Source of the DNA: UBA4416 sp046345275
GTDB taxonomy: Bacteria > Bacteroidota > Bacteroidia > B-17B0 > Aurantibacillaceae
Reading direction: 5' to 3'
Assembly (NCBI GenBank): GCA_046345275.1
Contig: JBKDJY010000132.1
Span: 1 to 8,518 of the forward strand
Length of the DNA: 8,518 nucleotides
Shown here: positions 5,293 to 8,518 of the stretch, piece by piece
Position numbering within the stretch: position 1 is the first letter of the stretch
Layout: each line of letters opens with the position of its first letter
The notes under the pieces: generated by a model
The model's database searches: none
The model's input: the letters and a program-made list of their open reading frames with translations, nothing else
Told to the model about the DNA's origin: nothing
Position numbers and translations under genes: made by a program

Positions 5293-6890
5293 AAAAAAAT
5301 CCAGCGAATTTCATCCTTGTTTTATTAAGTTCCTTATTATTAGGATTAGCGTGGTATCCACAATTCACTATTTTTATTTTTTTTGCTTTCGTTCCATTGT
5401 TTCTAGTTGAGGATAGAATTTCCTCTTCCCCTAAAAATAGATTTAAGAAATTAAGAATAATAGGCTTTTTGTATGCCTGTTTTTTTTTATGGAACGTCAT
5501 TTCAACATGGTGGCTATTTTACGCTTCCATTGAAGGTGCATTATTAGCCATCATTTGTAATCCCATCATTATGTGTATGGCGTTTATGGTATGGTATAAT
5601 TTAAAAAGGCGCATTAATAAGCCATGGGCCATTTGGCTTTTTGTTCCTATTTGGTTAGCATACGAATATGGGCATACCCTTTGGGATTTGAGTTGGACTT
5701 GGCTCACCTTAGGTAATGCTTTTTCTTATAAACCAAACTGGGTTCAATGGTTTGAATTTACAGGAACTTCAGGCGGAAGTTTGTGGACCTTGATTGTTAA
5801 TATCTATGTATTTCAATTATTTAAAAATAATCGTTTTGAAATTAAAAGTTTGGCTAAACCTGTCGCATGGATAATTTTACCAATCATATTGTCGTATGCT
5901 ATTTTTTATTTCAACACTAAACAAGATTCTGCAAAGAAAAATGAATCATATCGAACGGTTATAGTACAACCAAACGTTGATCCTTATAATGAAAAATTTA
6001 GTTATTCTCCTCCATTTCAATTATCATCCCTGATTAAACAATTATCTGGCAAATTGGATTCTACTGTTGATTTTTTAGTATTACCTGAAACTTTTTTAAC
6101 TGAAAACATTTTCGAATCAGAAGAGTTTAATTCCTACTCATTTAATTTTTTAAGAGATAGCGTTTTAAAAAAACATCCACGGCTAACAATTATTTGTGGG
6201 GCTAGCACCAATTACGTCTTTAAGCCCAATGAGAAAGTAAGTTCTACTGCTCGAAAATTTAACGATGATACTCTATTTTATGATTCGTTTAATACTGGGC
6301 TACAGTATAATAACGATGGAATATTGCTTTATCATAAATCTAAACTTGTGCCAGGTGTTGAAATTATGCCATTTCCAGCTTTATTAAAGCCGCTAGAAAA
6401 TCTTGCAATTAATTTAGGAGGAACATTTGGTAGCCTTGGCACTCAAGAAGATCGCAGCGTATTTTTTAGTCATCATAAAAAAGTAGCCATAGCACCCGTA
6501 ATTTGTTACGAAAGCGTGTATGGTGATTTTGTCACTGGCTTCATCCGAAATGGCGCAAATTTAATTTTTGTAATCACTAACGATGGGTGGTGGTCTGATT
6601 CTCCAGGACATAAGCAGCACCTTGCTTTGTCAGTTTTAAGAGCCATTGAAACTAGAAGAGAAATTGCCAGATGCGCAAATACAGGAATATCTTGTTTTAT
6701 TACACCTTACGGAGAGATAGAACAAGCAACTCCTTATTGGGAAGATGCAATAATTATAAAAGACATGGTGCCTCATGATGACATCACTTTTTTTGTGAAA
6801 TTTGGAGATTTAATTTCATATTCGGCATCTGCCATTGCTTTAATACTATTTATTTGGAGTCAATTTTTGCGCCTTAAAAATAAATTTTAG
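5289..6890 (+). CDS. lnt: apolipoprotein N-acyltransferase
   Basis: Inner-membrane enzyme that moves an acyl chain from a phospholipid to the N-terminal cysteine of diacylated lipoproteins, the last step of lipoprotein maturation before sorting to the outer membrane. Residues 1-207 hold several hydrophobic segments (about 8-22, 26-40, 57-77, 82-102, 112-128, 190-207). A periplasmic nitrilase-fold domain follows (about 220-495), then one more membrane helix (508-526). Catalytic residues by the E. coli pattern: Glu267 (LPETF), Lys350 (YHKSKLVP) and Cys406 (VICYES), with the essential-type Glu358 and Glu408 also present. NDGWWSDSPGHKQH and RCANTGIS (461-468) are family hallmarks. At 533 residues it is full length. 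The start is GTG: the frame is open back to a stop at 5196-5198 with no ATG, GTG or TTG before 5289. The ATG at 5287 is in another frame and meets a stop at once. An A8 run directly follows the start codon. Confidence 0.95.
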   Translation: MKKNPANFILVLLSSLLLGLAWYPQFTIFIFFAFVPLFLVEDRISSSPKNRFKKLRIIGFLYACFFLWNVISTWWLFYASIEGALLAIICNPIIMCMAFMVWYNLKRRINKPWAIWLFVPIWLAYEYGHTLWDLSWTWLTLGNAFSYKPNWVQWFEFTGTSGGSLWTLIVNIYVFQLFKNNRFEIKSLAKPVAWIILPIILSYAIFYFNTKQDSAKKNESYRTVIVQPNVDPYNEKFSYSPPFQLSSLIKQLSGKLDSTVDFLVLPETFLTENIFESEEFNSYSFNFLRDSVLKKHPRLTIICGASTNYVFKPNEKVSSTARKFNDDTLFYDSFNTGLQYNNDGILLYHKSKLVPGVEIMPFPALLKPLENLAINLGGTFGSLGTQEDRSVFFSHHKKVAIAPVICYESVYGDFVTGFIRNGANLIFVITNDGWWSDSPGHKQHLALSVLRAIETRREIARCANTGISCFITPYGEIEQATPYWEDAIIIKDMVPHDDITFFVKFGDLISYSASAIALILFIWSQFLRLKNKF

Positions 6891-6898
6891 TAGTTTTA
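6866..6898 (+). promoter_or_regulatory. candidate lpdA promoter at the end of lnt (TTTG-N21-TAGTTTTA)
   Basis: TTTG (6866-6869), inside the last codons of lnt, and TAGTTTTA (6891-6898), just after its stop, are 21 bases apart. This is the same spacing and the same final-base deviation from TAnnTTTG as the recQ candidate. The predicted start near 6905 would leave a leader of about 15 bases before the lpdA ATG. It would let lpdA be expressed independently of lnt. Confidence 0.35.
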
Positions 6899-6919
6899 CT
6901 CCTTTAAAATAAAATATAT

Positions 6920-8326
6920 ATGGAAAAATTTGATGTAACAGTTATTGGGTCTGGACCTGGAGGTTATGTGGCTGCAATTCGCTGCGCTCAGCTAGGTTTG
7001 AAAACCGCACTGATAGAAAAATACGCAACACTTGGTGGAACTTGCTTAAATGTAGGTTGTATCCCTTCAAAAACTTTATTAGATTCATCAGAACATTTTT
7101 TTAATGCGGTAAATCATTTTGAAGAACATGGCATAGAGGTGAAAGCCCCTAAAGTAAATTTAAAACAAATGATTGAACGCAAAAGAAGCGTTGTGAAAAT
7201 GACTTGCGAAGGCATCAATTTTTTGATGAAAAAAAACAAAATTACCGTGTTTAATGGCGTTGGAAGTTTTGAATCAAAAACCATTATTAATGTTACAAAA
7301 GCTGACGGGACTAAAGAGCAAATTGAAAGTTCAAAAACAATTATTGCAACAGGTTCAAAACCATCTTCATTGCCTGGCATCGAGATTGATAAAAAAAGAA
7401 TTATTACTTCTACTGAAGCATTAGAACTCACTGAAATTCCAAAGCATTTAATTGTAATAGGCGGTGGCGTTATTGGGCTAGAACTTGGAAGTGTATATGC
7501 TCGTATTGGCTCTAAAGTTTCAGTAGTTGAATTTATGGATCGGTTAATTCCAGGAATGGATGCTGGCTTAGGAAAAGAATTGCAACGTGTGTTGAAGAAA
7601 GATTTAAAAGTAGAATTTTTTATGAAACACAAAGTAGAAACTGTTGTTTCAAATGGGAAAGAAGTGACTGTTACCGCAGATAATGGAAAGGGTGAAAAAA
7701 TTAAATTGAAAGGTGATTATGTGCTGATGGCAGTTGGTCGCAAGCCATACACAGAGGGATTAAACTTAGAAAAAGCAGGTGTTAAATTAGATGCGCGTGG
7801 AAGAATTGAAGTAGATGCGCATTTAAAAACCAGTGCTGAAAATATTTATGCGATTGGCGATGTGGTTGTTGGTGCCATGTTAGCTCATAAAGCAGAAGAA
7901 GAAGGCGTTTTTGTTGCTGAACAAATTGTTGGGCAAAAACCACATATAGATTATAATTTAATTCCAGGTGTTGTTTATACCTGGCCAGAGGTTGCCGCAG
8001 TAGGGCAAACAGAAGAACAATTGAAAGAAAAAGGAATTAAATATAAAGTTGGATCCTTCCCTTTTAAAGCAAGTGGAAGAGCTCGAGCTAGCATGGATAC
8101 AGATGGTTTTGTAAAAGTGCTAGCAGACGAAACAACGGATGAAATTTTAGGAGTTCATATGATTGGCCCTCGTACTGCTGATATGATTGCTGAAGCAGTT
8201 GTTGCAATGGAGTTTAGAGCAAGTGCAGAAGATATTTCTCGAATCAGTCATGCCCATCCAACATTTACAGAAAGTTTAAAAGAAGCTGCTTTAGATGCTA
8301 CCGGAAAACGCGCATTGCATATATAG
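6920..8326 (+). CDS. lpdA: dihydrolipoyl dehydrogenase (E3)
   Basis: FAD-dependent E3 component shared by pyruvate, 2-oxoglutarate and branched-chain 2-oxoacid dehydrogenases and the glycine cleavage system. It reoxidises dihydrolipoamide and reduces NAD+. Seen in 468 residues: the FAD-binding GSGPGG fold at 10-15; the redox disulfide Cys42/Cys47 in GGTCLNVGCIPSK; an ATG motif (ATGSKP, 143-148); the NAD-binding GGGVIGLELG (181-190); the second FAD contact AIGD (311-314); and a C-terminal dimerisation domain with the His446-Glu451 catalytic pair in HAHPTFTE. Length matches the family. No E1 or E2 gene is in view, so the enzyme is probably supplied to several complexes from a separate locus. 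It begins 29 bases after lnt without a Shine-Dalgarno sequence; read-through from lnt and a promoter inside the end of lnt are both possible. Confidence 0.97.
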   Translation: MEKFDVTVIGSGPGGYVAAIRCAQLGLKTALIEKYATLGGTCLNVGCIPSKTLLDSSEHFFNAVNHFEEHGIEVKAPKVNLKQMIERKRSVVKMTCEGINFLMKKNKITVFNGVGSFESKTIINVTKADGTKEQIESSKTIIATGSKPSSLPGIEIDKKRIITSTEALELTEIPKHLIVIGGGVIGLELGSVYARIGSKVSVVEFMDRLIPGMDAGLGKELQRVLKKDLKVEFFMKHKVETVVSNGKEVTVTADNGKGEKIKLKGDYVLMAVGRKPYTEGLNLEKAGVKLDARGRIEVDAHLKTSAENIYAIGDVVVGAMLAHKAEEEGVFVAEQIVGQKPHIDYNLIPGVVYTWPEVAAVGQTEEQLKEKGIKYKVGSFPFKASGRARASMDTDGFVKVLADETTDEILGVHMIGPRTADMIAEAVVAMEFRASAEDISRISHAHPTFTESLKEAALDATGKRALHI

Positions 8327-8379
8327 AAATAAATCTAAACCTTGTGATTTTTGTTTTTATAAAAAGCGTTTATTTTAAA
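8327..8379. other. convergent spacer between lpdA and the truncated gene
   Basis: These 53 AT-rich bases separate two facing stop codons. They contain AAATAAA (8327-8333) opposite TTTATTT (8369-8375) and a TTTTTATAAAAA palindrome (8354-8365), but no GC-containing stem with a T-tract on either strand. Any bidirectional terminator here is weak, or termination is factor-dependent. Confidence 0.4.
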
Positions 8380-8517
8380 TCAATAGCGTCCTAAATAATT
8401 TTTAGCGCGAATAAACTTATTGATTTTACTAGCATTTCCTGCATAGAATGTCATTTTTTCAAAATAGAACCCCCTGTATAAGTACTGGAGGTGGTTTAGA
8501 TGGTTTTTCGAAGGGAT
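8380..8517 (-). CDS. 3' end of an unidentified gene, cut by the window edge
   Basis: Read on the minus strand from the window end, one frame is open for 45 codons and stops at TGA (8380-8382). The peptide has protein-like composition, with RGFYFEKMTFYAGN followed by ASKINKFIRAKNYLGRY: basic and aromatic, typical of a real C-terminus and not of translated spacer. Its stop faces the lpdA stop with 53 bases between, a normal convergent arrangement. I do not recognise the family, and nothing here allows a function to be named. A second minus-strand frame is also open at the edge but ends after 19 codons in a proline-rich, less convincing peptide. The start and most of the gene lie beyond the window. 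Confidence 0.6.
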   Translation of the reverse strand: MPSKNHLNHLQYLYRGFYFEKMTFYAGNASKINKFIRAKNYLGRY

Positions 8518-8518
8518 A

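Noticed and set aside
5285..5500. 71-codon minus-strand frame over the start of lnt, in the right place for a divergent small gene.
   Set aside because: It overlaps the lnt coding start entirely, has low-complexity Lys/Asn-rich content and no promoter or leader signal of its own.
7114..7632. 172-codon open frame on the minus strand inside lpdA.
   Set aside because: It lies antisense to the NAD- and FAD-binding regions of a fully conserved LpdA; the openness reflects codon bias.
8354..8365. TTTTTATAAAAA palindrome between lpdA and the convergent gene as a bidirectional terminator.
   Set aside because: The stem has no G-C pairs and, after allowing a loop, only four A-T pairs, too weak for intrinsic termination.
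8470..8498. Imperfect inverted repeat CCCCCTGTA / TACTGGAGG with flanking AACC/GGTT, looking like a terminator or recombination site.
   Set aside because: It has two mismatches, no T-tract, and lies inside the apparent coding frame of the truncated minus-strand gene, so codon content explains it well enough.
1..8518. A defence island, biosynthetic cluster, mobile element or other new multi-gene system.
   Set aside because: All five complete genes are conserved housekeeping families with intact active sites. No transposase, integrase, tRNA, repeat array or cluster of unknown genes is present.

Overview
The window looks like a stretch of chromosomal housekeeping DNA from a low-GC member of the Bacteroidota (Flavobacteriales, Sphingobacteriales or Cytophagales type). 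The evidence is the AT-rich composition, A-rich leaders with no Shine-Dalgarno sequence next to the starts, several close matches to the Bacteroidota promoter pattern (TTTG, about 19-21 bases, TAnnTTTG), and family features: a RecQ of more than 700 residues with a C-terminal extension, and an Lnt with LVPGVE where proteobacterial enzymes have LVPFGE. The assignment is inferred from sequence style and family knowledge, not from a database search.

Layout. Bases 1-160 are non-coding, lie downstream of pdxA, and contain inverted repeats that look like an intergenic repeat family. Three minus-strand genes follow, transcribed right to left: recQ (2822-5023, DNA helicase), pepA-like M17 leucyl aminopeptidase (1250-2683) and pdxA (161-1213, vitamin B6 synthesis). 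The pepA-pdxA gap is only 36 bases, so these two are probably co-transcribed. The recQ-pepA gap is 138 bases and holds a weak terminator-like hairpin and a candidate -7 element, so pepA may start its own transcript. A 265-base divergent intergenic region (5024-5288) separates recQ from two plus-strand genes: lnt (5289-6890, apolipoprotein N-acyltransferase, GTG start) and lpdA (6920-8326, dihydrolipoyl dehydrogenase, 29 bases after lnt). At the right edge, on the minus strand, lies the 3' end of one more gene (8380 to the window end), convergent with lpdA. Its product was not recognised.

The genes serve unrelated core functions: cofactor synthesis, peptide turnover, DNA repair, lipoprotein maturation and 2-oxoacid oxidation. 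Every complete gene keeps its full set of recognisable catalytic residues. No mobile element, tRNA, rRNA, CRISPR array, toxin-antitoxin pair or defence locus was seen, and nothing supports an undescribed multi-gene system. The points worth a second look are regulatory or structural: a perfect 12-bp tandem direct repeat in the recQ/lnt control region, an 8-codon leader ORF whose stop overlaps the GTG start of lnt, mononucleotide runs early in lnt, the repeat-like left edge and the unidentified truncated gene.
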